NCBI GenBank assembly: GCA_026169535.1
Contig: JAPFCU010000076.1
Span: 19,665-83,664, forward strand
Direction: 5' to 3'
Source of the DNA: Blautia sp.
Lineage (GTDB): Bacteria > Bacillota > Clostridia > Lachnospirales > Lachnospiraceae
Length of the DNA: 64,000 nt
This document shows positions 32,929-41,881 of the stretch, piece by piece (the stretch's first letter is position 1; every line of letters starts with the position of its first letter). The position numbers and the translations under genes are program-made. The notes beneath the pieces were generated by a model that did not search any database, was not told where the DNA came from, and worked only from the letters and a program-made list of their open reading frames with translations.

Positions 32929-33071
32929 GAGGAAGAAAAGAAAGCACGAACGAAGTGAGTATTTTCTTTTACCCGAGCGTACATCGACGAAATAAGAAGT
33001 CCGTAAGGACGACCCCTGCGAAGCAGGGAGATTTTGGAGATGAGAGGAAGAAAAGAAAGCACGAAGGAAGT
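32929..33071 (+). repeat. Repeat-flanked hairpin element between greA and lysS
   Basis: Two 28-bp direct repeats differing at one base (32929-32956 and 33044-33071, starting GAGGAAGAAAAGAAAGCACG) enclose about 87 bp with two small hairpins. These are GTCC-GTAA-GGAC (32999-33010) and CCCTGC-GAA-GCAGGG (33014-33028). It contains no convincing reading frame, promoter or T-run. It looks like a mobile or repeated intergenic RNA element or processing module. Confidence 0.55.
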
Positions 33072-33108
33072 AAATACAGAATATTTATAAAAACAAGGAG
33101 GCACGGAA

Positions 33109-35034
33109 GTGGCAGAACAGAAGAAGCAGCAGGAGCAGGATCTGAACCAGTTGCTGAAGGTCCGCCGGGAAAAGCTGGCAGATCTGCAGGCAAACGGAAA
33201 AGACCCGTTCAAAATCGTAAAATATGATGTGACACATCATAGCCAGGAAATTAAAGATCATTTTGAAGAGCTTGAAAATCAGACAGTTACAATAGCTGGC
33301 CGAATGATGTCCAAACGTGTAATGGGTAAAGCTTCTTTTTGTCATGTGCAGGATCTGGAAGGAAGTATCCAGTCCTATGTGGCAAGAGACAGTCTGGGAG
33401 AGGAAGCTTATAAGGATTTCAAAAAACTTGACGTAGGTGATGTGATCGGCATCAGAGGAGAAGTTTTCCGCACAAAAACAGGGGAAATCTCCATTCACGC
33501 TTCAGAAGTGACTCTGCTGTCCAAGAGCCTCCAGATTCTTCCGGAAAAATTCCATGGTCTGACAAACACAGATCTCCGCTATCGTCAGAGATATGTAGAC
33601 CTTATTATGAATCCGGAAGTAAAGGATACATTTATCAAACGTTCTAAAATTCTTAGTGCGATCCGTACCTATCTGGCAGGAGAAGGCTTTATGGAGGTAG
33701 AAACTCCTATGCTGGTTTCCAATGCAGGCGGCGCTGCAGCAAGACCGTTTGAAACACATTTCAACGCTCTTGATGAGGATTTGAAGCTTCGTATTTCTCT
33801 GGAACTTTATCTGAAGCGTCTGATCGTAGGCGGACTTGAAAAAGTATATGAAATTGGTCGTGTATTCCGTAATGAGGGTCTTGATACCCGTCATAATCCG
33901 GAGTTTACATTGATGGAACTTTACCAGGCATACACAGATTATCACGGCATGATGGATCTGACAGAAAATCTTTATCGTTATGTAGCTCAGACTGTTCTTG
34001 GAACAACAAAGATCGTATACAACGGTATTGAGATGGATCTGGGCAAGCCTTTTGAACGGATTACTATGCTTGATGCAGTTAAGAAATATTCCGGTGTGGA
34101 TTTCAATGAGATTCATACTCTGGAAGAGGCAAGAGCAGCTGCAGATGAGCATCATGTTGCATATGAGGAACGCCATAAAAAAGGTGATATCCTGAACCTT
34201 TTCTTTGAGGAATTTGTTGAAGATCACCTGATTCAGCCTACTTTTGTTATGGATCATCCGGTTGAGATTTCTCCTCTTACCAAGAAGAAACCGGACAACC
34301 CGGATTATGTAGAGCGTTTTGAGTTCTTTATGAACGGCTGGGAAATGGCAAACGCTTATTCCGAGCTGAACGACCCGATCGACCAGCGTGAGCGATTCAA
34401 AGCGCAGGAAGAGCTTCTGGCACAGGGTGATGAAGAAGCAAATACAACAGACGAAGACTTTATGCATGCACTTGAGCTTGGTATGCCGCCTACAGGTGGT
34501 ATCGGCTTTGGTATCGACCGTATGTGTATGCTTCTGACTGACAGCCAGGCGATCAGAGACGTTCTTCTGTTCCCGACAATGAAGACTCTTGGCGGTGCAG
34601 AGAACAAAAAAGCGTCCAAGGCTGATGCAAAAACCGAAGAAAAACCAGCGGAAAAAATTGATTTTTCCAAGGTGAAGGTGGAGCCTCTGTTTGAGGAGTT
34701 TGTTGATTTTGAAACTTTCAGTAAGTCTGATTTCAGAGCAGTTAAGGTAAAAGCATGCGAAGCAGTTCCGAAGTCTAAGAAGCTTCTGAAGTTTGTATTA
34801 GATGACGGAAGCGGGGAAGATCGTGTGATCTTAAGCGGAATTCATGAGTATTATGAGCCGGAAGAACTGGTTGGAAAGACCTGTATCGCGATCACAAACT
34901 TACCGCCAAGACCGATGATGGGAATTGATTCCTGTGGTATGCTGATTTCTGCAGTACATGAGGAGGACGGTCATGAAGGCCTGAACCTGCTGATGGTAGA
35001 TGACAGAATCCCGGCAGGAGCAAAGCTGTACTAA
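33109..35034 (+). CDS. lysS: Lysyl-tRNA synthetase with fused C-terminal tRNA-binding domain
   Basis: This 641-residue class II LysRS has an N-terminal OB anticodon domain ([24 protein letters not shown]), then the catalytic core with [37 protein letters not shown] and [12 protein letters not shown]. Residues to about 500 are the normal enzyme. After a Lys/Ala/Glu linker, residues about 517-641 form an EMAPII/Trbp111-like domain ([42 protein letters not shown]), usually found on MetRS. The start is GTG at 33109 with a clear AAGGAGG. Confidence 0.95.
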   Translation: MAEQKKQQEQDLNQLLKVRREKLADLQANGKDPFKIVKYDVTHHSQEIKDHFEELENQTVTIAGRMMSKRVMGKASFCHVQDLEGSIQSYVARDSLGEEAYKDFKKLDVGDVIGIRGEVFRTKTGEISIHASEVTLLSKSLQILPEKFHGLTNTDLRYRQRYVDLIMNPEVKDTFIKRSKILSAIRTYLAGEGFMEVETPMLVSNAGGAAARPFETHFNALDEDLKLRISLELYLKRLIVGGLEKVYEIGRVFRNEGLDTRHNPEFTLMELYQAYTDYHGMMDLTENLYRYVAQTVLGTTKIVYNGIEMDLGKPFERITMLDAVKKYSGVDFNEIHTLEEARAAADEHHVAYEERHKKGDILNLFFEEFVEDHLIQPTFVMDHPVEISPLTKKKPDNPDYVERFEFFMNGWEMANAYSELNDPIDQRERFKAQEELLAQGDEEANTTDEDFMHALELGMPPTGGIGFGIDRMCMLLTDSQAIRDVLLFPTMKTLGGAENKKASKADAKTEEKPAEKIDFSKVKVEPLFEEFVDFETFSKSDFRAVKVKACEAVPKSKKLLKFVLDDGSGEDRVILSGIHEYYEPEELVGKTCIAITNLPPRPMMGIDSCGMLISAVHEEDGHEGLNLLMVDDRIPAGAKLY

Positions 35035-35058
35035 AATTAAATATAAAATCGAAACAAG

Positions 35059-35092
35059 AGCACTTCTTAGAGTTGATCTAAGAGGTGCTTTT
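35059..35092 (+). terminator. Terminator of lysS
   Basis: AGCACTTCTTAGA (35059-35071) pairs with TCTAAGAGGTGCT (35077-35089), 13 bp with one G.T pair and a 5-nt loop, followed by TTT. Confidence 0.8.
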
Positions 35093-35239
35093 CTAATTTT
35101 GGAGGAAAATATCATGGGTAAAAGTTATAAACTAATTTGAAGCATACAGGAACAAGCAAAATTGGATTGACAGAAAATACAGAAAAACATATCATGATAA
35201 CAAAACAGATTAGCTTGTAAAAAAGAGGAGAGTGAACAG

Positions 35240-36247
35240 ATGATCCGTCTTCAGGATATTGCGGATATGGCAGGTGTAAGCAGGACAACAGTATCCAATG
35301 TTATCAACGGAAATACAAAACGGGTTTCTCAGGCAACGATAGATAAAATCACAGCAATACTGAAAGAACAGAATTATGTGCCGCATATGGGGTCAGTGAT
35401 GCTGTCAGGCCATGGCTCAAAGATCATTGGCGCTGTTCTGGGATTTGAACGTGCCCATGGGATGCAGGCATTACAGGATCCTTTTGTTGGAGAGCTGATA
35501 GGAACCCTTCAGATGGAAGCGGAAGAAAAGGGTTATTATGTTATGCTCATAGGCGGGGAAGATATTCAGAATGTAGTTGATATTGCGTCCAGATGGAATG
35601 TGGAAGGGCTGATCGTTCTTGGCTATGATGAAGACCGTTACAGACAGCTGTCCCGAAAGCTGAATAAAAAGATGATCCTGATCGATACATATCCCAAGGG
35701 GGCTTATGATTTTCAGAATGTAGGCGTAGATGATTATTCAGGTGGATATCAGATTGGAGAATATCTGGACAGCTGTGGATATCATAAAGCGCTGTTTATT
35801 TCAGAAACAGGCAAGGACAGTGACTATTATCGATGGATGGGTTTTAAACAGGCAATGGAAAAAAACGGACGCTTTTGCAGTAAGTCCCGTCTGATGGTGG
35901 TGTCCAGTAAAAGAATGCAAAGACTTCATGAATATGAAGAATTACTCCCTCGTTTTCTGGAAGCAAAAGCACTTGCGTTTTCTTCTGATTTTTCCGCAAT
36001 AGAGGCAATTAATTTTTTTGTAGATCATAAGATCAGCATTCCTGATCAGATATCGGTTACCGGATTTGACGACAGCATTTATGCCAGCCTGGTACGTCCC
36101 AAACTGACCACTGTTCATCAGGATGTTTCGCAAAAGGCACATATTGCTTTAAAAAGACTTATGAAATTAATACATGGAGATACATTGGAAGAAATGAACG
36201 TAAAAAGTCCGGTGTATCTGGTTAAGAGAGACTCTGTCAGAGAATGA
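35240..36247 (+). CDS. LacI-family regulator of alpha-glucosidase genes
   Basis: This 335-residue regulator has an N-terminal LacI helix-turn-helix (LQDIADMAGVSRTTVSNVING) and a C-terminal sugar-sensor domain of the periplasmic-binding-protein fold (GAVLGFERAHGMQ..DPFVGELIGTLQ, VTGFDDSIYASLVRPKLTTVHQD). It precedes the GH13 and GH31 genes, with a 14-bp palindrome between, so it probably represses them in the absence of an alpha-glucoside. GAGGAGAG gives the ribosome-binding site. Confidence 0.9.
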   Translation: MIRLQDIADMAGVSRTTVSNVINGNTKRVSQATIDKITAILKEQNYVPHMGSVMLSGHGSKIIGAVLGFERAHGMQALQDPFVGELIGTLQMEAEEKGYYVMLIGGEDIQNVVDIASRWNVEGLIVLGYDEDRYRQLSRKLNKKMILIDTYPKGAYDFQNVGVDDYSGGYQIGEYLDSCGYHKALFISETGKDSDYYRWMGFKQAMEKNGRFCSKSRLMVVSSKRMQRLHEYEELLPRFLEAKALAFSSDFSAIEAINFFVDHKISIPDQISVTGFDDSIYASLVRPKLTTVHQDVSQKAHIALKRLMKLIHGDTLEEMNVKSPVYLVKRDSVRE

Positions 36248-36259
36248 CAGAGTTTTTCT
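36231..36259 (+). terminator. Terminator overlapping the LacI stop codon
   Basis: ACTCTGTC (36231-36238) pairs with GACAGAGT (36246-36253), then TTTTCTTTT. The right arm begins inside the TGA stop at 36245-36247. Confidence 0.8.
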
Positions 36260-36308
36260 TTTGTTCAATATGCATAAAATCATTGAATAAAGTTTGGATA
36301 AAATATTA

Positions 36309-36322
36309 GTTTCTCGAGAAAC
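36309..36322. promoter_or_regulatory. 14-bp palindromic operator upstream of GH13 gene
   Basis: GTTTCTCGAGAAAC is perfectly symmetric around CG, as LacI-family sites are. It lies 3 bp before the -35 box of the putative glucosidase promoter. Confidence 0.6.
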
Positions 36323-36325
36323 CTA

Positions 36326-36355
36326 TTGATTTTACAGGGAAATCTGATTTATAGT
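36326..36355 (+). promoter_or_regulatory. Promoter of GH13-GH31 genes
   Basis: TTGATT (36326-36331), an 18-bp spacer and TATAGT (36350-36355), leaving a leader of about 110 nt. Confidence 0.5.
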
Positions 36356-36473
36356 AAAACTACCAGAAGGAAACAGGACAGATATTTATATTTTCTGTCA
36401 GAAATGGATCATGAATGGTGTTGTCGCTGGTGCAGTGAAGTAAAATAAATATAGAAATAACAGGAGGCTCAAC

Positions 36474-38144
36474 ATGGAGAAAAAATGGTGGAAAGAAAGC
36501 GTAGTCTATCAGATCTACCCAAAAAGCTTTAAAGACAGCAACGGAGACGGCATTGGAGACATTAAAGGAATTATAGAAAAGCTTGATTATCTGAAAGAAC
36601 TTGGCGTAAATGTGCTGTGGATCTCGCCAATGCTTGAGTCTCCTCAGGACGATAACGGATATGACATTTCGGATTACCGCAGGATATATGAAGACTACGG
36701 AACTATGGAAGATTATGAAGAAATGCTTTCAGAGGCACATAAAAGGGACATTAAAGTTTTGATGGATCTGGTAGTCAATCATACGTCTGACGAACATAAC
36801 TGGTTTATAGAAAGCCGTAAATCCAAGGATAATCCGTACCGTGACTATTATATCTGGAAAGACCCGGTCAACGGAAAAGAACCAAATAACTGGGGCGGAG
36901 TATTCGGCGGTTCTGCATGGGAATATGATGAGAAGACGCAGATGTATTATCTGCATCTGTTTTCAAAGAAGCAGCCGGATCTTAACTGGGAAAATGAAAA
37001 GGTGCGCCGGGAAGTTTATGATATGATGACTTTCTGGTGTGAAAAAGGGATTGATGGCTTCCGAATGGATGTTATCAGTATGATCTCAAAAAATCAGGCA
37101 TTTCCGGATGGAGAGGTTAAGAACGGGCTTTATGGGGATTTTAATCCATATTGTGTGCATGGCCCAAGAATCCACGAATTTCTGCAGGAAATGAATAAAG
37201 AAGTGCTTTCCAGGTATGATATAATGACGGTTGGTGAGACTTCCGGTGTTACCATTGAAGAAGCTCAGAAGTATGCCGGAGAAGATCGGAATGAGTTAAA
37301 CATGGTATTTCAGTTTGAGCATGTAGAAGATGCCTGCGGTGATCATGGAAAGTGGACAACGGCAAAATTTAACTTCAGGGATTTTAAAAAGACCATGATC
37401 AAATGGCAGGAAGAACTGCAGGGAAAGGCATGGAACAGCCTGTTTCTGGGAAATCATGACCAGCCAAGAAGTGTCAGCAGATTTGGAAATGATAACCCTG
37501 CCTACAGAGAAACATCTGCAAAAATGCTGGCAACCTGTCTGCACATGATGCAGGGAACTCCGTATGTATATCAGGGAGAAGAGCTTGGAATGACCAATGC
37601 GTACTTTGATAAACTGGAAGATTATCGTGACATTGAAAGCATAAATTTCTTTACAGAGCTGACAGAAGCAGGGATTATGACACCTGAATATATGATGAAA
37701 TGCCTGATGCTCAGAAGCCGTGACAATGCAAGGACGCCTATGCAGTGGGATGATTCTGCGCAGGGCGGCTTTACAAGTGGGGAACCATGGATCAGAATAA
37801 ATCCCAACTATAAGGAAATCAATGCGGTGCAGCAGCTGGGTGATCCGGATTCAGTTTTTCATTATTATCAGAAACTGATCCGCCTTCGTAAAGAAAAAGA
37901 TATCATTGTTTATGGAGATTTTGAGGCTCTTTGTCGTGATGACGATAAGATTTTTGCTTATACAAGAAAACTGGATCAAAAAAAACTTCTGACAGTCTGC
38001 AATTTCAGTGATCAGAATGCAGAAATGGATATTCCGGAAGAATTTGCAGGAGCGCAGTGTCTGATTACGAATCTGGGAAGAACTGTATTTGACAGAAATT
38101 TTGTTTTGAGACCTTATGAAGCATTTGTATTATATAAAGAATGA
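36474..38144 (+). CDS. malL: GH13 oligo-1,6-glucosidase
   Basis: This 556-residue intracellular glycoside hydrolase of GH13 subfamily 31 type has no signal peptide. Catalytic regions are visible: DLVVNHTSDEH (region I), GIDGFRMDVISMI with the nucleophile Asp (region II), TVGETSG with the acid/base Glu (region III), and FLGNHDQPR with the transition-state Asp (region IV). Val directly after the nucleophile in region II is the residue associated with alpha-1,6 specificity. It should release glucose from isomaltose or panose. It starts with an AGGAGG site. Confidence 0.92.
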   Translation: MEKKWWKESVVYQIYPKSFKDSNGDGIGDIKGIIEKLDYLKELGVNVLWISPMLESPQDDNGYDISDYRRIYEDYGTMEDYEEMLSEAHKRDIKVLMDLVVNHTSDEHNWFIESRKSKDNPYRDYYIWKDPVNGKEPNNWGGVFGGSAWEYDEKTQMYYLHLFSKKQPDLNWENEKVRREVYDMMTFWCEKGIDGFRMDVISMISKNQAFPDGEVKNGLYGDFNPYCVHGPRIHEFLQEMNKEVLSRYDIMTVGETSGVTIEEAQKYAGEDRNELNMVFQFEHVEDACGDHGKWTTAKFNFRDFKKTMIKWQEELQGKAWNSLFLGNHDQPRSVSRFGNDNPAYRETSAKMLATCLHMMQGTPYVYQGEELGMTNAYFDKLEDYRDIESINFFTELTEAGIMTPEYMMKCLMLRSRDNARTPMQWDDSAQGGFTSGEPWIRINPNYKEINAVQQLGDPDSVFHYYQKLIRLRKEKDIIVYGDFEALCRDDDKIFAYTRKLDQKKLLTVCNFSDQNAEMDIPEEFAGAQCLITNLGRTVFDRNFVLRPYEAFVLYKE

Positions 38145-38159
38145 AAGGAATATTGTGAA

Positions 38160-40151
38160 ATGATCAGAAAGTACAGGTATGGTACACCTTTTGATACAGA
38201 GGCACTGACGGAAAAAATCGGGACGGCAGAGGGCGGTTTCCCTTATGGTAAAATCAGTCTGGAAAATGGATTTGCTTTTACCTATATCATGGATGAAGAG
38301 GATATTGTTTATGGTCTTGGAGAATCCAACCGTGGAATCAACAAGAGAGGCTACTGTTATATCAGCAACTGTACAGATGATCCGGAGCATACAGAAGACA
38401 AACGATCCCTGTATGGGGCGCACAATTTCATTATTGTAAGCGGAAAAACAACGTTTGGACTGTTTTTTGATTATCCGGGAAAGCTGACGTTTGATATCGG
38501 CTATACCAGAATGGATACAATGAAAATTTTCTGTGAAAATGCAGATCTGGATATTTATGTAATTGAGGGAGAAACTGCACACGACATTGTGAAACAGTTT
38601 CGCCATGTGATCGGACACAGCTATATCCCGCCAAAGTTTGCTTTTGGCTTTGGACAGAGCCGTTGGGGATACACGACAAAAGAAGATTTCCGCAAAGTTG
38701 CAAAAGGATACCGTGAGAATCATATTCCTATCGATATGATCTATATGGATATTGATTATATGCAGGATTTCAAGGATTTTACAGTAAATGAAAAAAATTT
38801 CCCGGATTTTCAGGGCTTTGTTCAGGAAATGAAGGATCAGGAAATCCGTATGATCCCCATTATTGATGCCGGAGTCAAGGTAGAACCTGGATATGAAGTT
38901 TATGAAGAAGGCGTCAAAAACGACTACTTCTGCAAAAGGGAAGACGGAAGTGATTTTGTGGCGGCAGTATGGCCCGGTGATACACATTTTCCGGATGTAT
39001 TGAACAAAGATGCCAGGAAATGGTTTGGCAACAAATATCGTTTCCTTACAGATCAGGGAATCGAAGGCTTTTGGAATGACATGAACGAGCCTGCAATCTT
39101 TTATTCTGCAGAAGGACTGGCGGAGGCAAAGAATCTTGCGGCAGAATTTGCAGAAGATACCGAGGGCAGAGTCCATGCATGGACCATGCAGGCAAAAATG
39201 AAAGATCTTGCAAATAATCCGGAGGATTACAGAAGGTTTTATCATAATGTGGACGGCAGAAAGATCCGTCATGACAGGGTACATAATCTTTTTGGATTTA
39301 ATATGACAAGAGCAGCTGGAGAGGCATTTGAACGAATTGATCCGGACAGACGTTTTCTGATGTTTTCCAGATCCTCCTATATTGGAATGCACCGCTATGG
39401 CGGGATCTGGACAGGAGACAACAAATCCTGGTGGTCACATATTCTCCTTAATCTGAAAATGCTGCCGTCTCTCAATATGTGTGGATTTCTGTATACAGGC
39501 GCGGATCTTGGAGGATTTGGAGCGGATACCACCAGAGATCTTCTGCTCCGTTTCCTGGCGCTTGGCGTCTTTACCCCATTGATGCGCGATCATGCAGCTG
39601 CGGGAACAAGAGAACAGGAGTGCTATCAGTTTGAAAACATAGAAGATTTCCGTCATGTGATCGGAGTGAGGTATCGTCTTATTCCTTATCTGTACAGCGA
39701 ATATATGAAAGCGGCGCTGAATGATGATATGTACTTCAGGCCAATGGGATTTGTCTATCCGGATGATAAAATGGCAGTTCGTGTGGAAGATCAGCTGATA
39801 CTTGGGAATGAGATTATGATCGCGCCGGTTTATGAACAGAATGCAAGGGGACGTTATGTTTACCTGCCGGAAGAGATGAAATTTGTTAAATTTCTGCCGG
39901 ATGGAACTATTTCAGAAGAAATTCTTGAAAAAGGAGTCCATTATGTGGAGGTGGCTCTGAACGAAGTACCGCTTTTTGTCCGCAGTGGAAAATGCATTCC
40001 GATCGCAGAAGCAGCAGAATGTGTAAAAGAGATTGATACAGAGCATCTGCAGCTGATCGGATATGAGGAAAGCAGTTATACTTTATATGAAGATGACGGA
40101 ATCCATAAAGAGTATGATAAAAAAGAGAATTACAGGGTGCTGAAGAGTTAA
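38160..40151 (+). CDS. GH31 alpha-glucosidase
   Basis: This 663-residue cytoplasmic protein of family GH31 shows the nucleophile motif GFWNDMNEPAIF and FSRSSYIGMHRYGGIWTGDNKSWW holding the acid/base Asp. IDMIYMDIDYMQDFKDFTVN and GADLGGFGADTTRDLLLRFLALGVFTPLMRDHA are also family hallmarks. It acts on alpha-glucosides; the exact linkage is not clear from sequence. It lies 15 bp after the GH13 gene in the same operon, with an AAAGGAAT site. No transporter is in the operon, so the sugars must enter through another system. Confidence 0.9.
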   Translation: MIRKYRYGTPFDTEALTEKIGTAEGGFPYGKISLENGFAFTYIMDEEDIVYGLGESNRGINKRGYCYISNCTDDPEHTEDKRSLYGAHNFIIVSGKTTFGLFFDYPGKLTFDIGYTRMDTMKIFCENADLDIYVIEGETAHDIVKQFRHVIGHSYIPPKFAFGFGQSRWGYTTKEDFRKVAKGYRENHIPIDMIYMDIDYMQDFKDFTVNEKNFPDFQGFVQEMKDQEIRMIPIIDAGVKVEPGYEVYEEGVKNDYFCKREDGSDFVAAVWPGDTHFPDVLNKDARKWFGNKYRFLTDQGIEGFWNDMNEPAIFYSAEGLAEAKNLAAEFAEDTEGRVHAWTMQAKMKDLANNPEDYRRFYHNVDGRKIRHDRVHNLFGFNMTRAAGEAFERIDPDRRFLMFSRSSYIGMHRYGGIWTGDNKSWWSHILLNLKMLPSLNMCGFLYTGADLGGFGADTTRDLLLRFLALGVFTPLMRDHAAAGTREQECYQFENIEDFRHVIGVRYRLIPYLYSEYMKAALNDDMYFRPMGFVYPDDKMAVRVEDQLILGNEIMIAPVYEQNARGRYVYLPEEMKFVKFLPDGTISEEILEKGVHYVEVALNEVPLFVRSGKCIPIAEAAECVKEIDTEHLQLIGYEESSYTLYEDDGIHKEYDKKENYRVLKS

Positions 40152-40191
40152 ATACAGTTTTGAGAAATACTTAGTCCTCTGAAAATTATTT

Positions 40192-40251
40192 TGCTCTCTT
40201 TCAGCCATCAGGTGAACGACAAAAATCCTGCTGTCTGGAAGGGAGCATTTT
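40192..40251 (+). terminator. Possible terminator after GH31 gene
   Basis: TGCTCTCTTTC (40192-40202) pairs with GGAAGGGAGCA (40237-40247) with several G.T pairs, enclosing CAGG/CCTG, followed by TTTT. The long loop makes it moderate. Confidence 0.5.
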
Positions 40252-40262
40252 GCTCAAAAATA

Positions 40263-40276
40263 TGTTAGCGCTTTCA
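40263..40276. promoter_or_regulatory. cre-like site (one mismatch)
   Basis: TGTTAGCGCTTTCA matches the CcpA consensus TGWAARCGYTWNCW at all but one position. It lies about 100 bp upstream of the operon promoter. Confidence 0.5.
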
Positions 40277-40378
40277 TACACAGTGCTGAAAAAACAGAAT
40301 TCAACTTTGAATTTTACACAAAAATAACAATATAAAATTGTATAATACGTCGAAATATATATAAATTTGAGAAAAGCA

Positions 40379-40406
40379 TTGACTTTTATTGGCTAAAAAG
40401 TATAAT
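40379..40406 (+). promoter_or_regulatory. Promoter of the permease/hydantoinase-like operon
   Basis: TTGACT (40379-40384), a 16-bp spacer and a perfect TATAAT (40401-40406). Confidence 0.7.
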
Positions 40407-40414
40407 CGAAAATA

Positions 40415-40428
40415 TGAAAGCGCTTGCA
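40415..40428. promoter_or_regulatory. cre site at the transcription start
   Basis: TGAAAGCGCTTGCA fits the CcpA consensus TGWAARCGYTWNCW at every position. It covers the region just after the -10 box, the position used for repression by CcpA or a LacI paralogue. Confidence 0.7.
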
Positions 40429-40498
40429 GAAAATGGAACGTTTCTGGAAAATTACATCAAACATGAAAAGACAAGGAAAGAGGATAAGGAGGGCTATT

Positions 40499-41851
40499 AT
40501 GGAGTATGTAATAGGAATATTATTATTGGTTTCGTTCTTTGGGCTTGTGGTATACGCAGTACGTGGCGGAAACCTGATGCTTGGAATTTTTGTAATGGGT
40601 ATCATCTGGACGGTTTTGCCTATGGTTGGCAACATGCTTGTTACAAATCCTGATTTTATAGCAGCCAATAAAGAGGCAATCAGTATTACATGGACAGAAG
40701 CTTTGCAGAAAGTATTTCAGAGCGGTCCGGAAGGATGGGGATCTGTACTTGTAAATGTTGTATTTGGTGCATGGTTTGGCCGTGTTCTTATGAAAACAGG
40801 AATCGCATCAACATTGATCCGTACCACGACAGAACTTGGCGGAGATAAACCAGCTATCACCTGTATTTTACTTTGTATTGTAACAACGGCATGTTTCTCC
40901 TCTATTTTTGGAGCAGGAGCAGTAGTAGCCATCGGAGTGATTGTACTTCCGATCTTTATGTCACTTGGAATTCCGAAAGTGCTTGCAACCTGTGCTTTTA
41001 TGCTTAGTGTAGGTGCCGGAATGTTTGTAAATCCGGTCCTTTACGGACAGTATTCTGCTTTCTTCCTTGGAGAAGACGGAAAGACTCTGTATCCATATGA
41101 ACAGCATGTATCCTGGGGCATTTATGCACTGCTTATCCAAGTAGCGGTAGTGATCATTATGGTAGCTGTTTTAAGCAGAGAAAAGAAGGTTCACAGCTGG
41201 GCGGCTACAGCGCCGGCATCAGCAAAAAAACGTCGTGGAGACAATGCACCGGGAATCGCTCTTATTGCCCCGATCATACCGGTACTGCTTCTGATCGTGT
41301 TTAAGGTACCGATCATCCTTGGGTTTATCATCGGTAGTTTTTATGCATTATTTACCTGTGGAAAAATTAAAAACTGGAGTCAGACCTGTCGGATGGTCAA
41401 CAAAGATTTCTTTGATGGTGTAGTAGATACTGCTCCGCTGGTAGGATTCCTTTTAATGCTTCCGATGTTTAATAAAGCGGCAGAGCTTTGTGTTCCGTAT
41501 TTTAATGCACTGCTGGGAGGAATCATTCCAAACAATACACTGGTGATCAGCATTGTATTTGCCGTACTTGCACCGCTTGGAATGTTCCGTGGTCCATTTA
41601 CTTTATTTGGATGCGGAGCTGCAACTCTTGGTATCTTAAAAGGAATCGGATTTTCTACAGCATACCTTGCACCACTTATCATTATACCAAGTACGGTTAT
41701 GAACGTGTCCTGCTGTATCACACAGTCCTGGATCATATGGGGTGTAAATTATACAAAAGTATCTACAAAAGAATATTTGAAACTGAGTACAGTAGTTGGA
41801 TGGATCATCTGCATCATCCTTCAGATTATGGTTTATGTAATGTTTGGTTAA
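40499..41851 (+). CDS. Membrane permease, probable organic-anion transporter (ion-transporter superfamily)
   Basis: This 450-residue integral membrane protein has 11-12 hydrophobic segments and two similar halves with conserved small-residue turns (FSSIFGAGAVVAIGVIVLPIFMSLGIPKV and APLGMFRGPFTLFGCGAATLGILKGIGF). That pattern suggests the IT/GntP/CitMHS-like group, which imports carboxylates or sugar acids. ATG 40499 follows AAGGAGG; the longer frame from 40424 is rejected because its first 25 residues are polar and precede the ribosome-binding site. The substrate should be what the operon degrades, but it is unknown. Confidence 0.7.
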   Translation: MEYVIGILLLVSFFGLVVYAVRGGNLMLGIFVMGIIWTVLPMVGNMLVTNPDFIAANKEAISITWTEALQKVFQSGPEGWGSVLVNVVFGAWFGRVLMKTGIASTLIRTTTELGGDKPAITCILLCIVTTACFSSIFGAGAVVAIGVIVLPIFMSLGIPKVLATCAFMLSVGAGMFVNPVLYGQYSAFFLGEDGKTLYPYEQHVSWGIYALLIQVAVVIIMVAVLSREKKVHSWAATAPASAKKRRGDNAPGIALIAPIIPVLLLIVFKVPIILGFIIGSFYALFTCGKIKNWSQTCRMVNKDFFDGVVDTAPLVGFLLMLPMFNKAAELCVPYFNALLGGIIPNNTLVISIVFAVLAPLGMFRGPFTLFGCGAATLGILKGIGFSTAYLAPLIIIPSTVMNVSCCITQSWIIWGVNYTKVSTKEYLKLSTVVGWIICIILQIMVYVMFG

Positions 41852-41881
41852 CTGGTGTGAGACGGATGGAGGCGAAGACAA

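Noticed and set aside
32929..33071. CRISPR array
   Set aside because: There are only two direct repeats, with an 87-bp structured gap and no cas genes.
38130..39392. 420-residue open frame opposite the GH31 gene
   Set aside because: Antisense of conserved GH31 motifs with no domain of its own.
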